Shown here: piece by piece, positions 44,249 to 53,096 of the stretch | Layout: each line of letters begins with the position of its first letter | Position numbering within the stretch: position 1 is the first letter of the stretch | Assembly: GCA_016785955.1 (NCBI GenBank) | Contig: JAEUWH010000123.1 | Span: forward strand, 62,001-126,000 | Source: Pseudobdellovibrionaceae bacterium | GTDB taxonomy: Bacteria; Bdellovibrionota; Bdellovibrionia; Bdellovibrionales; Bdellovibrionaceae | DNA length: 64,000 nucleotides | Direction of reading: 5' to 3' | The notes under the pieces: model-generated | What the model was told of the DNA's origin: nothing | Seen by the model: the letters and a program-made list of their open reading frames with translations, nothing else | The model's database searches: none | Translations under genes and position numbers: made by a program

Positions 44249-45700
44249 TTATGCCTTAGTGACGATTGGCAGTCTGACGATGAATTCCGTATTGCCAGAT
44301 TCGATACTGTAGATCAATTCACCTTTATGTTCTTCAATAATCCCTTTAGAAATACTGAGTCCCAGTCCAGTGCCTTTGCCAATAATTTTTGTGGTAAAAA
44401 ATGGAGTCATCATTTTTTTTTGAACATCTTCCGGAATGCCTTGGCCAGAGTCCTTGACGCTGAAAACGATGTGTCCGTCTTTATCGCTAATGGTCAGTTC
44501 GACCCACTTGTCCATAGCATTTTCAACTGCATCGGCGGAATTATTAATGAGGTTGATAATGACTTGAGACAAAGGAATTTCTTTTCCGTAAATTTTTAAC
44601 AAACTGGAATGATTTTGCATCCGAAAATTAATCGCTTTTTTGTCCAGTTTTAGGCGTGTCAGCTCACCAATATCTGATAAAAATCGATTGAGTTCGAAAG
44701 AATCGAATGGGTCATTAGAGCCGTCGCGTGCATAGGCTCTTAAGTTTTTGATGATTTTAGAAATACGATCGCACATTTCTGTAATTTTAATGAAATGTAT
44801 CTCATATTCCGGGGCGATAAGCCCTTTGCCGACAAACGTTCTTAAAATCGTCGCTTTGCCAATGATTACAGCAAGAGGATTGTTAATTTCGTGTGACATA
44901 CCCGCGGAAAACTCTCCGAGTGCTGCCAAACGGGCCGAATTGATCATATTAGCGCGTTGCTTGTCTAGTTCGATAGTCCTAAGGCGGATGATTTCTTCCA
45001 ATTGGTTATTGTGTTCTAAAAGGCGTTGATCGCGGTCTTGGATGGCGTTCATCGTTTTGTTAAACTCTGAGGCTAACATCCCGATTTCCCCCACCGCATC
45101 TTCGGGGACACGGATTGTATAGTTTGAATTTCTGGCTGCTTGTGTGCCAGAAATTAGATTTTGGAGAGGGCGGTGTAGAAACAGTGATAAAAAGTGATTG
45201 GAAACCAGACTTAATATAAAAGCGAAAATTAGGCTGCCAAGTATCGATTTTATGTACGTGAAGTTGTTTTGCTCGACGATATCGGCGTTCGAAAAGATAA
45301 CTTCGACAAAACCGATGTGTTGGCGATTGTCGTGGGTGATTTTTTCCTTTTTCAAAATGGTATGAGGTTGCTTGAGCAGTAGATCAAATAATTTATTTTC
45401 TTTCGTCTTTTGCACGATAAGATTTGAAGCCTCATCGGTTACCCGAATGGCGAGTACTCCGGAGCGGGTTTGTAACCATGTATCGGTAACTGTGATGATG
45501 CCATGATAATCCAAATTCCAGACCGGTATTTGATAGTAGCGATTAATGTTGCTTAGAATTTCTGTAGTTTGAAGATTAAACTGATCTTCGCTTTGATTCT
45601 GTAAAACGATGAAGAACGTTGAATTCATTACGAATGTCGATACGCACACAACGAAAAATAGATAGACCGAAATACGCTGAGACAGGCTAAGGTTTTTCAC
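44249..45700 (-). CDS. membrane sensor histidine kinase
   Basis: 483 aa. Two membrane helices (about 10-30 and 155-178) bracket a periplasmic sensor of about 120 residues; a HAMP-like linker and coiled coil follow. HisKA has MSHEINNPLAVIIG (phospho-His near 267), and the ATPase domain has the N box (INLINNSADAV), DSGQGI and GTGLGLSIS. The GTG start has only a weak ribosome binding site. No response regulator is adjacent, so its partner is elsewhere. Confidence 0.92.
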   Translation of the reverse strand: MKNLSLSQRISVYLFFVVCVSTFVMNSTFFIVLQNQSEDQFNLQTTEILSNINRYYQIPVWNLDYHGIITVTDTWLQTRSGVLAIRVTDEASNLIVQKTKENKLFDLLLKQPHTILKKEKITHDNRQHIGFVEVIFSNADIVEQNNFTYIKSILGSLIFAFILSLVSNHFLSLFLHRPLQNLISGTQAARNSNYTIRVPEDAVGEIGMLASEFNKTMNAIQDRDQRLLEHNNQLEEIIRLRTIELDKQRANMINSARLAALGEFSAGMSHEINNPLAVIIGKATILRTFVGKGLIAPEYEIHFIKITEMCDRISKIIKNLRAYARDGSNDPFDSFELNRFLSDIGELTRLKLDKKAINFRMQNHSSLLKIYGKEIPLSQVIINLINNSADAVENAMDKWVELTISDKDGHIVFSVKDSGQGIPEDVQKKMMTPFFTTKIIGKGTGLGLSISKGIIEEHKGELIYSIESGNTEFIVRLPIVTKA

Positions 45701-45908
45701 GTCTTACTGCTCGGAATTTGACGGTTGAACTTGGCAGGTTATTGTAACGCAGTTAATTTTATAACAAACAATCTGCCATTACCGTTTATTCGTCCAGTCG
45801 AGTTCCTCTTATCCGTCTACTTTCCTCGTCTCTAGTCTATCTTCTCGAGATCTCGTCTAGACCTTTTCGCATCCTTATCTTTTCTACTCGAGCATCTCGA
45901 TAGAGGTT
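45701..45908. other. non-coding stretch with a purine-rich strand
   Basis: Between the acyl-CoA ligase and kinase genes. From about 45790 to 45905 the minus strand is strongly A/G-rich with repeated GACGAG/CGAGA-type units and palindromes such as TCTCGAGA (45844-45851). No gene, terminator or promoter could be assigned. Confidence 0.4.
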
Positions 45909-47435
45909 CTAATTTGGATACATTTCCAAGAGTTTTCGTTTCAAGATTTTCCCAGATTCACCCTTCGGTAGATCGTCGACAAAGACAAAGTACTTAGGGA
46001 TTTTGAATTTAGCTAAATTCTTAGAGCAATGTTCGTTGATTGCTTCGGGAGTCAGTTCCAAACTTGAAGACTCTTTTACGATAAACGCTTTGCCGACTTC
46101 GCCCCACTTGGAATCAGGTACTCCAATGACGGCCACTTCTCGTACTCCCGGTAAATGTCGCATCACCTGTTCTAGTTCAGTAGGGTACACGTTTTCGCCG
46201 CCCGATTTGAACATGTCTTTTTTGCGACCGACAACATAGAAATAGCCTTCGCTGTCTTTACGAACTAAGTCTCCTGTGTGCAGCCAGCCATTTTTAATGG
46301 TTTCTTGTGTGGCTTTTTCATTTTTCCAATAGCCGTTCATGCACATGGGGCCTTGAAGAATCAGTTCTCCGATTTCATCAACGCCCAGCTCTTTTCCGTT
46401 ATCGTCTACAATTTTGGCTTCTGAGTAAAAATTAGGAAAACCGATCGAGCCGATTTTGCGAATAGCATCTTCTTGGTTCAAAGAAAACACATTGGGACCA
46501 AATTCGGTCAGTCCATACCCCTGACGTATTGGAATGCCTTTGTTGTGCCATTTATGAATTAAATCCACTGGCATGGGTTCGCCGCCCACAATGGCGTAGC
46601 GTAGGGATGTCAAATCGACGCTGTCAAAAACGCGTGAACGAGACATCATATCCATGGTTGTCGGCACGCCGAAAAGCAAAGTCGCCTTGTGTGATTCGGA
46701 AAGCTTTAAAATTTGATCGCCATCAAATTTTTTAATAAAGACCAACTTGGCGCCCCGATGAAAGAAAGGCGTGGTTAAAACATTCCAGCCGCCAGTATGG
46801 AAAAACGGTAAAAAGATAATGGCGCAATCCGATTGAGAAATATTCAGCCTTAGGCTGGTGTTGACCGAATTCCAAAACAACATTGAAAACGAAATAATAG
46901 CACCTTTTGGCGCTCCTGTTGTTCCGGATGTGTATATAATCATGGATGGATCATCGGGATTGCTGACGAAATCTCGAGGCGTCACATTATCCGTGTATGT
47001 TTGGTTCGGCGACATTGTGCCCAGATCTTGTGTCCATTGGGACATGGAGTACTTTGATTGAGGCTTGATGTGTGCCGGCAGATTTTGAATCAATTCGTTG
47101 AACGCTTCTTGGTAGACAACCAATCTTGGGCTGCAATCGCTGATGATGTGATCCACTTCTCGTTGGGTCAGTCGAAAATTAATTGGGACAAGAATCGCTC
47201 CCAGGCGTTGTAATGCAAAAAACAAGAAGATGTATTCCAACTCATTGGTGGACAGAATGGTGACGCGATCTCCGCGCGAGACATTGAACTTTTGACTTAG
47301 GATCTGCGCGCCTTTTTGTGAGATTTTGTAAAGTTGAAGGTACGTAAATTCACGACCCGAGTCACCGTCTACAACGGCGGTCGAGTTCGGCGCATAAAGA
47401 CTCCATTTTTTTAACCAATCTAGCTCAGCAATCAT
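45909..47435 (-). CDS. acyl-CoA synthetase (AMP-binding)
   Basis: 508-aa ANL-superfamily acid-CoA ligase. Core motifs: YTSGTTGAPKG (P-loop, about residue 168), YGLTEFGP, the GWLHTGD motif and the C-terminal KGESGKILKR with the catalytic Lys. It activates a carboxylic (probably fatty) acid to its CoA ester; chain length cannot be read. Strong ribosome binding site AAGGAG. It lies 9 nt downstream of the KASIII-like gene, so the two form one operon. Confidence 0.93.
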   Translation of the reverse strand: MIAELDWLKKWSLYAPNSTAVVDGDSGREFTYLQLYKISQKGAQILSQKFNVSRGDRVTILSTNELEYIFLFFALQRLGAILVPINFRLTQREVDHIISDCSPRLVVYQEAFNELIQNLPAHIKPQSKYSMSQWTQDLGTMSPNQTYTDNVTPRDFVSNPDDPSMIIYTSGTTGAPKGAIISFSMLFWNSVNTSLRLNISQSDCAIIFLPFFHTGGWNVLTTPFFHRGAKLVFIKKFDGDQILKLSESHKATLLFGVPTTMDMMSRSRVFDSVDLTSLRYAIVGGEPMPVDLIHKWHNKGIPIRQGYGLTEFGPNVFSLNQEDAIRKIGSIGFPNFYSEAKIVDDNGKELGVDEIGELILQGPMCMNGYWKNEKATQETIKNGWLHTGDLVRKDSEGYFYVVGRKKDMFKSGGENVYPTELEQVMRHLPGVREVAVIGVPDSKWGEVGKAFIVKESSSLELTPEAINEHCSKNLAKFKIPKYFVFVDDLPKGESGKILKRKLLEMYPN

Positions 47436-47444
47436 CGGCTCTCC

Positions 47445-48446
47445 TTATGTATTATATCCCCACTCCATAGCGATAGCGACCATAGACATTCCTCCACCGG
47501 AACCCAGCATAAGTACTAAGTCGCCTTTTTTAATTTTATGAGAACGGGCGGCATCGGCCATACACATCCCAATAGCGGCAGAGCCCGTGTAGCCATAGCG
47601 ATCCATAACATAGTGAGCGCGATCGCGAGGTAATTTTAAGGTGTCTAGGGTTTCGTAAATACTTTGAACGTTAAATTGAGTCATGAAGAAATGTTTCACA
47701 TCTTCGGGACGTTTTTGAATTTTATCCAGCACGGTGTGGGTTAAACGTGGCCAGTGAATACCATTTGTTTCGGGCGGGATGCGTTTAGGGAACGCTAAAA
47801 GATGTTCCTTCTTTTCAATCACTTCGTGAGTGATGGGTTTATAACTGCCGCCGGCATAGATCCCCATATAATCATGATATTGAGCGTCCGTATAAAACGT
47901 GGAAGCAAGAAAGCCCTGAGTGTTCGGTGCCGCATCGGTTAACACGGCCGCGCCCGCGCCATCGGCAAACAGCGAAGCGATTTTATAATCATCAAAATTT
48001 AGCCATTTGCTCATGGCGTAGGCGCCAACGACCAAAACATATTTGAATTGATTGTCGGTTTTCATCATTTTCTGACCGACTTCTAGGGCGGTGACAAAAC
48101 CTGCGCACGCGGTATTAAGATCAAATGTACCGGCTTTGGTTGCCTGTAACTTGTGGGAAACAACGGCCGCGGTGGAAGGGGAAATATAGTCGGGCGTATC
48201 TGTTGCTACGATAATAAGGTCGATATCTTTAGCCGTGATGCCGGCATTTTTCATCGCTTCTTCCGCAGCGGGTACAATCAGATCACTGGTTGTTTGAGAG
48301 TCCTCCATCCAGCGACGTTCGAAAATATTTCGACTATTTTGCAAAAATGTACCGATGTCTTTCTTGTAGAGTTCGTCAAAATACGAGTTTTTTACTACGC
48401 GAGATGGAGCATACATTCCAGTTCCGGCAATTGATATTGTTCTCAT
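47445..48446 (-). CDS. KASIII/FabH-like protein with altered active site
   Basis: 333 aa (337 if the ATG at 48458 is used; both starts have a distant AGGA). The thiolase-fold KASIII pattern is clear: nucleophile Cys in NTACAGF near residue 108, and the C-terminal GSGGGMSMVAI loop. Compared with FabH, the His of PHQAN is Thr (MTQFN) and the Asn of GNT is Tyr (GYT). Only the Cys of the Cys-His-Asn triad remains, so normal decarboxylative condensation is doubtful; an acyl-transfer reaction or unusual substrate is possible. It is co-transcribed with an acyl-CoA ligase and divergent from an FabG-like reductase. Confidence 0.85.
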   Translation of the reverse strand: MRTISIAGTGMYAPSRVVKNSYFDELYKKDIGTFLQNSRNIFERRWMEDSQTTSDLIVPAAEEAMKNAGITAKDIDLIIVATDTPDYISPSTAAVVSHKLQATKAGTFDLNTACAGFVTALEVGQKMMKTDNQFKYVLVVGAYAMSKWLNFDDYKIASLFADGAGAAVLTDAAPNTQGFLASTFYTDAQYHDYMGIYAGGSYKPITHEVIEKKEHLLAFPKRIPPETNGIHWPRLTHTVLDKIQKRPEDVKHFFMTQFNVQSIYETLDTLKLPRDRAHYVMDRYGYTGSAAIGMCMADAARSHKIKKGDLVLMLGSGGGMSMVAIAMEWGYNT

Positions 48447-48680
48447 TTGATTTTCCATCCTTTCAAAATCCTGATTTTATTTTTTTCACCAAAGACGTTA
48501 CATCTTTAGGATTAAAAATTTTGCATTAGTGCTCTTGGTCTAGCGCTCAAAAATACGGTTTGTCCAGTAAATGTTTTTAGAGCAAAAAATCTAATTTCGC
48601 TCGTTCACTCGCATAAAGATTTATTGTCAATTTTATTTTGATATGAAATACAAAATGAAAATTTTTTGAAAAGGAATAGT

Positions 48681-49430
48681 ATGCAAAATTTAACTTTTAA
48701 TTTTTCAGGTCAAGTGGCTTTGGTTACGGGTGGGGCTGCTGGTATCGGATTTAAACTGACAACTTCATATTTGGAAGCCGGCAGCAAGGTTGTCGTATGG
48801 GACTATTCACAAGAGGCTTTAAACAATGCTCAAAAAGAATTATCAAAATATGCTACGCAGGTTACCTTTCAACAAGTCGACGTGACTCAGCGGACATCGG
48901 TTGAAGCCGCGATCAAGGCATTGCCTCAGCCGATTGATATTTTGGTGAACAATGCGGGGATCACTCGTGATAAGTCATTTGGTAAAATGTTGGATGCGGA
49001 TTGGGATGCGGTTATTCAAACAAATTTAACGGGTGTATATAACGTGACAAAAGGTTTGTTGGAAAAATTTAATCCACAAACACAAAACAAACGTATCATT
49101 ACAATTTCCAGCGTGGTGGGAATTTACGGAAATTTTGGTCAAGCTAACTATGCTGCGACTAAGGCGGGCGTAATTGGTTTCACAAAAACTTTGGCGAAAG
49201 AATTGGGCCGTAAAGGTTTTGCCGTCAATGCGATTGCGCCGGGATTCATCAAAACGGCGATGACCAATGCGATGCCAAAAGAAGTCTTGGATGCTATGGC
49301 TGCCAAAGTTCCGGTTCAACGTTTGGGTGAAGTGGATGACATCGCGAATGCGTGCTTGTTCTTATCGTCACAACAAGCTGGCTATATTAACGGAACGGTC
49401 ATCAGTGTTGATGGTGGAATTGTTCTGTAA
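48681..49430 (+). CDS. 3-oxoacyl-ACP reductase-like SDR (FabG family)
   Basis: 249 aa classical SDR: GGAAGIG nucleotide-binding motif, NNAG, the Ser of SSVVGIYG, YAATK active site and the C-terminal YINGTVISVDGG typical of FabG. The ATG at 48681 has AAAAGGA 6 nt before it; an in-frame TTG at 48666 is rejected. It is divergent from the KASIII-like gene, and together with the CoA ligase suggests an acyl-chain pathway. It could also be a PhaB-type acetoacetyl-CoA reductase. A terminator follows at 49502. Confidence 0.88.
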   Translation: MQNLTFNFSGQVALVTGGAAGIGFKLTTSYLEAGSKVVVWDYSQEALNNAQKELSKYATQVTFQQVDVTQRTSVEAAIKALPQPIDILVNNAGITRDKSFGKMLDADWDAVIQTNLTGVYNVTKGLLEKFNPQTQNKRIITISSVVGIYGNFGQANYAATKAGVIGFTKTLAKELGRKGFAVNAIAPGFIKTAMTNAMPKEVLDAMAAKVPVQRLGEVDDIANACLFLSSQQAGYINGTVISVDGGIVL

Positions 49431-49501
49431 ATTTTTTTTTAGATTCGTAAAGATGTGCGAGAATTGTGACTTGGCAACATCGGTTTTATGGTTAGCATAC
49501 G

Positions 49502-49535
49502 AACGCTAAAGCAAAAGCTTTAGCGTTTTTTATTT
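49502..49535 (+). terminator. rho-independent terminator after the FabG-like gene
   Basis: Perfect 11-bp stem AACGCTAAAGC / GCTTTAGCGTT (49502-49512 and 49517-49527), AAAA loop, followed by a T-rich tract. Confidence 0.9.
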
Positions 49536-49553
49536 CTTATCGAAAGGATCGAT

Positions 49554-50375
49554 TTGATCGAGTCGAAATATTTTTACTTGGCTCCGGACAAAAAAAATTA
49601 TCTTCACTATGAAGTGATTAAAAATATTGTTCCAAAGACGACGTTGTTTATTCACGGTAACTTGTCGTCAAACCGGTGGTGGCGTCCTCTATTTCAAAGT
49701 TCGCAGCTGCCTGTTCGTGGTGAGCTGGCGGGTGATATCATATTGGCCGAGATTCGTGGTTGCGGGTGCAGCTCTGATGTGGATCCTGACGAAGTGATTA
49801 CGATTCCTTCGCTGGCAGAAGATTTTATTCGGTTGGTAGACGTTTTAGAATTAAGTGAATTCAACATTGTTGGTCACTCGACCGGTGGGAGTATTGCTTT
49901 GGTGATGTTGTCACGAATGGCAGAGAAAATAGCGCGGGCGGTTTTGATTGATCCCGTCGGGGTACGTGGGCGGGCGTTTGAGCCGCCGATGCTTAAAGCT
50001 TTTCAGCGGATGAGGACCGAGTTAAATTTGGTGGCAGAGATTATGAGAACGACGATCAGTGCGCCTGATATCGACCCCAAGTTTTTCGAAGACGTGGTGG
50101 TCCCGGATGCGTTCCGGGCGGTGCAGGTGGTGGGTTTGAAAATAGCCCAAGCGTTCGCCAATTTTAACGTGGCCGATCAGCTGTCTCATGTTCAAAATCC
50201 AGTGTTGGTTCTTCATGGCGATCAAGATCATGTTTTGCCGCTGGCTGATTCGCAAGAGTTGGCGCGATTGTTGCCCAACGGGCGTTTGGACGTGCTGTCT
50301 AATACGGGACATTGCCCAAATTTACAGGATCCTTATGGGCTATGGCTGCGGCTTTCCCAATTTCTGCAATTCTAA
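49554..50375 (+). CDS. alpha/beta hydrolase
   Basis: 273 aa. Hydrolase-fold elements: FIHGNLSSN (oxyanion region), the nucleophile elbow GHSTGGS (Ser near residue 107), HGDQDHVL (Asp) and NTGHCPN (catalytic His) near the end. Substrate unknown; many relatives hydrolyse acyl esters or thioesters, which would fit the neighbouring acyl genes. TTG start with AAAGGA 5 nt upstream. It has its own leader after the terminator, so it is a separate unit. A TG dinucleotide repeat follows the stop. Confidence 0.87.
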   Translation: MIESKYFYLAPDKKNYLHYEVIKNIVPKTTLFIHGNLSSNRWWRPLFQSSQLPVRGELAGDIILAEIRGCGCSSDVDPDEVITIPSLAEDFIRLVDVLELSEFNIVGHSTGGSIALVMLSRMAEKIARAVLIDPVGVRGRAFEPPMLKAFQRMRTELNLVAEIMRTTISAPDIDPKFFEDVVVPDAFRAVQVVGLKIAQAFANFNVADQLSHVQNPVLVLHGDQDHVLPLADSQELARLLPNGRLDVLSNTGHCPNLQDPYGLWLRLSQFLQF

Positions 50376-50381
50376 TCCTTA

Positions 50382-50414
<33 letters not shown>

Positions 50415-50666
50415 GTTGAGAGTGGTCGTGTTTATCGATTTTACCAATGTGCTTAAAATTTAGGCTGCTCTAATTAGGGATGTAAGTGGTAGGGATTCGA
50501 TGGATCGATACTGGATCGATACCGGGTCGACAAAAGCGTTTTTTATTCTGCGGCATAACACAAATTTTTTTGTCATACATAACAGCTTTTTATTGCTCAC
50601 GGTTTTTTTTTACGCTACTTATCAAAGTAAACAGTTTTGATACTTACATTTTATATTGGAGAATCT

Positions 50667-51203
50667 ATGTCTGAATCCTCTGATGTCCATAACAGAGGCG
50701 GATTTGCTGCCTTCCTCTTCTCGATGGTATTCGTATTTGCATTTTTCGCATACATTGCGCTTATTCACCCCGGTGTTGAATTGGGTGAAAATGTGGTTGA
50801 TCCCAATGCGCCAGCATCTCAAGGTGGTGGTCCCGTTTTCAAAATGGCTGATGTTAAAGAACCTTGGATTTCAACTCCCGAGATTGTTGCTTATGGAGCC
50901 AAAGCCTACAAATCGAATTGCGCTACTTGTCATGGCGATTCGGGAAAAGGTGATGGGCCTGCGGGTGGTGGTCTGAATCCAAAACCTCGTAATCTTGTCG
51001 AGGGTAAATGGACACAAGGGACGGGTACGATGGCTCACTTTAAAGTTGTGGCCGAGGGGATTCCCAACAGTTCGATGGCTTCTTTCAAGCATATCAAGTT
51101 GAATGATCGCTGGGCTATTCTTCATTATATTGATTCTATCACAGAGAATAAATCTAAAGACGACCCAGCTAAAGTGGCTGAGTTCGCTAAAACTGCGCAG
51201 TAA
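50667..51203 (+). CDS. membrane-anchored cytochrome c
   Basis: 178 aa, first gene of the cytochrome oxidase operon. One membrane helix (about residues 16-36) anchors a periplasmic mono-haem domain with the haem motif CATCH followed by GDSGKGDGPAG, and a distal Met in a SMASF segment as the probable sixth ligand. It probably carries electrons to the caa3 oxidase. The ATG at 50667 has GGAG 6 nt upstream; an earlier frame opening at 50637 is less likely. Confidence 0.88.
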   Translation: MSESSDVHNRGGFAAFLFSMVFVFAFFAYIALIHPGVELGENVVDPNAPASQGGGPVFKMADVKEPWISTPEIVAYGAKAYKSNCATCHGDSGKGDGPAGGGLNPKPRNLVEGKWTQGTGTMAHFKVVAEGIPNSSMASFKHIKLNDRWAILHYIDSITENKSKDDPAKVAEFAKTAQ

Positions 51204-51218
51204 TAGTTTAAGGAAATC

Positions 51219-52121
51219 ATGTTAAAGTCAGGACGAGGAAAAAGACGAAGTTGGAACTGCGAGAATCAAATGATTTTTGTGTTCCTATTTTTATTTCTTT
51301 TTTCGTTCGTGACCTATTCTCGTGAAGGTCAGCCGACCGAGGGTTATACAGGCAAGCCAGCGCCAGAGGCATCGAATGTCAGGCCTAAAGAACTTGAAGG
51401 TGTTGGTATTGATCAAAAGTTAGGCGCTCAGTTGGATATGGACTTGACGTTCAAAAACGAACAGGGTCAAGACGTGAAGTTGGGTCAGTTTTTTGATGGT
51501 AAGCATCCGGTGATTATTTCTTTGGTATATTATTCTTGTCCGGGTTTATGTAATTTTCATCTCAATGGTTTAACTGAAGGTTTGAAGGGGCTGGATTGGA
51601 ATCCGGGTGAAAAATTTCAAGTTTTGGCAATCAGTTTTGACGCTAAAGAAACTTATGATTTAGGGGCCTCTAAGAAAAAATCGTATATGAAGGTTTACGG
51701 TCGGCCGGGGGCGGAAGATGGCTGGCATTTTTTAACAGCGGATCAGAAGACAATTACTCAAATTACGGACTCTGTTGGCTTTAAGTTTAAATGGAATGAA
51801 GAAGAAAAAGAATGGGCTCACGCTTCGGCGGCGATAGTCACAACACCTAAGGGTATTATTTCTCGGTACTTGGGTGGTATCATGTTCGATCCTAAAGACG
51901 TGAAGTTGGCTTTGAATGAAGCCACGAACGGTAAGATTGGCAATTTTGTAGATAAAATGCTGCTTTATTGTTTTCACTATGACCCTAAGGAAAATAAATA
52001 CTCACTCGCGGCCTTTAATTTGGTCAGAATGGGTGGGGTTGCAATTGTAGTTATTTTAATGATTTGGCTTTTACCCTTCTGGCTTCGTAATCGTAAGCGT
52101 GAAGGAACAACGGGGAGATAG
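51219..52121 (+). CDS. SCO1/SenC-family copper chaperone
   Basis: 300 aa with an N-terminal membrane segment (about 20-35), a thioredoxin-like domain, and a C-terminal membrane helix (about 270-290). The copper site is the CPGLC motif near residue 110 with a His (HASA) about 85 residues later. SCO proteins deliver copper to the CuA site of oxidase subunit II, and this gene sits 2 nt upstream of that subunit's gene. The ribosome binding site is AAGGA. The second membrane helix is unusual for SCO1 but occurs in related bacteria. Confidence 0.9.
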   Translation: MLKSGRGKRRSWNCENQMIFVFLFLFLFSFVTYSREGQPTEGYTGKPAPEASNVRPKELEGVGIDQKLGAQLDMDLTFKNEQGQDVKLGQFFDGKHPVIISLVYYSCPGLCNFHLNGLTEGLKGLDWNPGEKFQVLAISFDAKETYDLGASKKKSYMKVYGRPGAEDGWHFLTADQKTITQITDSVGFKFKWNEEEKEWAHASAAIVTTPKGIISRYLGGIMFDPKDVKLALNEATNGKIGNFVDKMLLYCFHYDPKENKYSLAAFNLVRMGGVAIVVILMIWLLPFWLRNRKREGTTGR

Positions 52122-52123
52122 AC

Positions 52124-53083
52124 ATGTTCTGGATCAGTAGTACGGCCCATGCGAAAAAGTTGATGCCGACAGCAGCTACCGATATCGCATACCAAGTGGA
52201 TAATTTGTATAGTTTCTTGCTTATATCCAGCTTTATTGCGTGTGCGATTTTAATTGGTGGGATGATTTTTTTCGCTCACAAATACAAAAGAAAATCTGTG
52301 CATGCTAAATCGGCGTACATCACACACAATGTGTTTTTAGAATTTTTGTGGTCATTTATTCCGCTTGTTATTTTCTTGGCGGTGTTCGCATGGGGTTGGT
52401 TGATATTCCACGATATGCGCTCAATGCCTAAAGATGCTTTGGAAATTCACGTGCGTGGAAAGCAGTGGGCTTGGGAAGCGGAATACAAGAGCGGTGTTAA
52501 AGCGGCAAATTTGATCAAAGTGCCTATTAATAAAGACGTAAAGTTAATACTAACTTCAACGGATGTTCTGCACAGCTTTTACGTACCGAGCTTTCGTATT
52601 AAGCAAGATGCGGTTCCGGGGCGTTATACGGCGTTGTGGTTCAATGCGAATAAATTTGGTGAGTTTCATATTTTTTGTACAGAGTATTGTGGCACTCAGC
52701 ACTCCGGCATGATCGGTAAACTTCATGTTGTGACCCAGCAGGAGTACGACCAGTGGTTAGAAGAAGAGTCTAAATTTAATACGCTTCCTCTGGCACAAAA
52801 AGGTGAAAAACTGTTTCAACTGAAAGCCTGTTCGGGTTGTCATTCGGTGAAAAACAGTGCGGTTTTGGCTGGCCCATCACTGTATAAGAAGTTTGGTACT
52901 GAAGAAGAATTAAAAGACGGAATGAAAATAGCCGTCGATGAAAGCTACATTCGTGAGTCAATCTTGACCCCGAATGCTAAGATCGTAAAAGGTTTCAATG
53001 CGGGAGTGATGCCGACATTCCAAGGCCAATTAAGTGAAGATGAACTAGCGGCTCTCATCGAATATTTGAAAACGACTAAATAG
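52124..53083 (+). CDS. ctaC: cytochrome c oxidase subunit II with fused cytochrome c (caa3 type)
   Basis: 319 aa. Two membrane helices (about 28-50 and 72-92) are followed by the cupredoxin domain with the CuA ligands in the CTEYCGTQHSGM motif (about residue 185). The C-terminal 90 residues carry a cytochrome c domain with CSGCH and a later Met (MPTFQG). This fusion defines caa3-type oxidases. Subunit II accepts electrons and passes them to subunit I. Confidence 0.95.
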   Translation: MFWISSTAHAKKLMPTAATDIAYQVDNLYSFLLISSFIACAILIGGMIFFAHKYKRKSVHAKSAYITHNVFLEFLWSFIPLVIFLAVFAWGWLIFHDMRSMPKDALEIHVRGKQWAWEAEYKSGVKAANLIKVPINKDVKLILTSTDVLHSFYVPSFRIKQDAVPGRYTALWFNANKFGEFHIFCTEYCGTQHSGMIGKLHVVTQQEYDQWLEEESKFNTLPLAQKGEKLFQLKACSGCHSVKNSAVLAGPSLYKKFGTEEELKDGMKIAVDESYIRESILTPNAKIVKGFNAGVMPTFQGQLSEDELAALIEYLKTTK

Positions 53084-53096
53084 TTAAGGAGATATT

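Noticed and set aside
45909-50375. OleABCD olefin synthesis cluster
   Set aside because: The order of ligase, KASIII, SDR and hydrolase is suggestive, but the SDR is a 249-aa FabG type instead of the longer OleD type, the KASIII lacks the His and Asn of OleA, and genes are on two strands.
50486-50674. 62-aa open frame upstream of the cytochrome operon
   Set aside because: No ribosome binding site, low-complexity content and overlap with the cytochrome c start; most likely chance.
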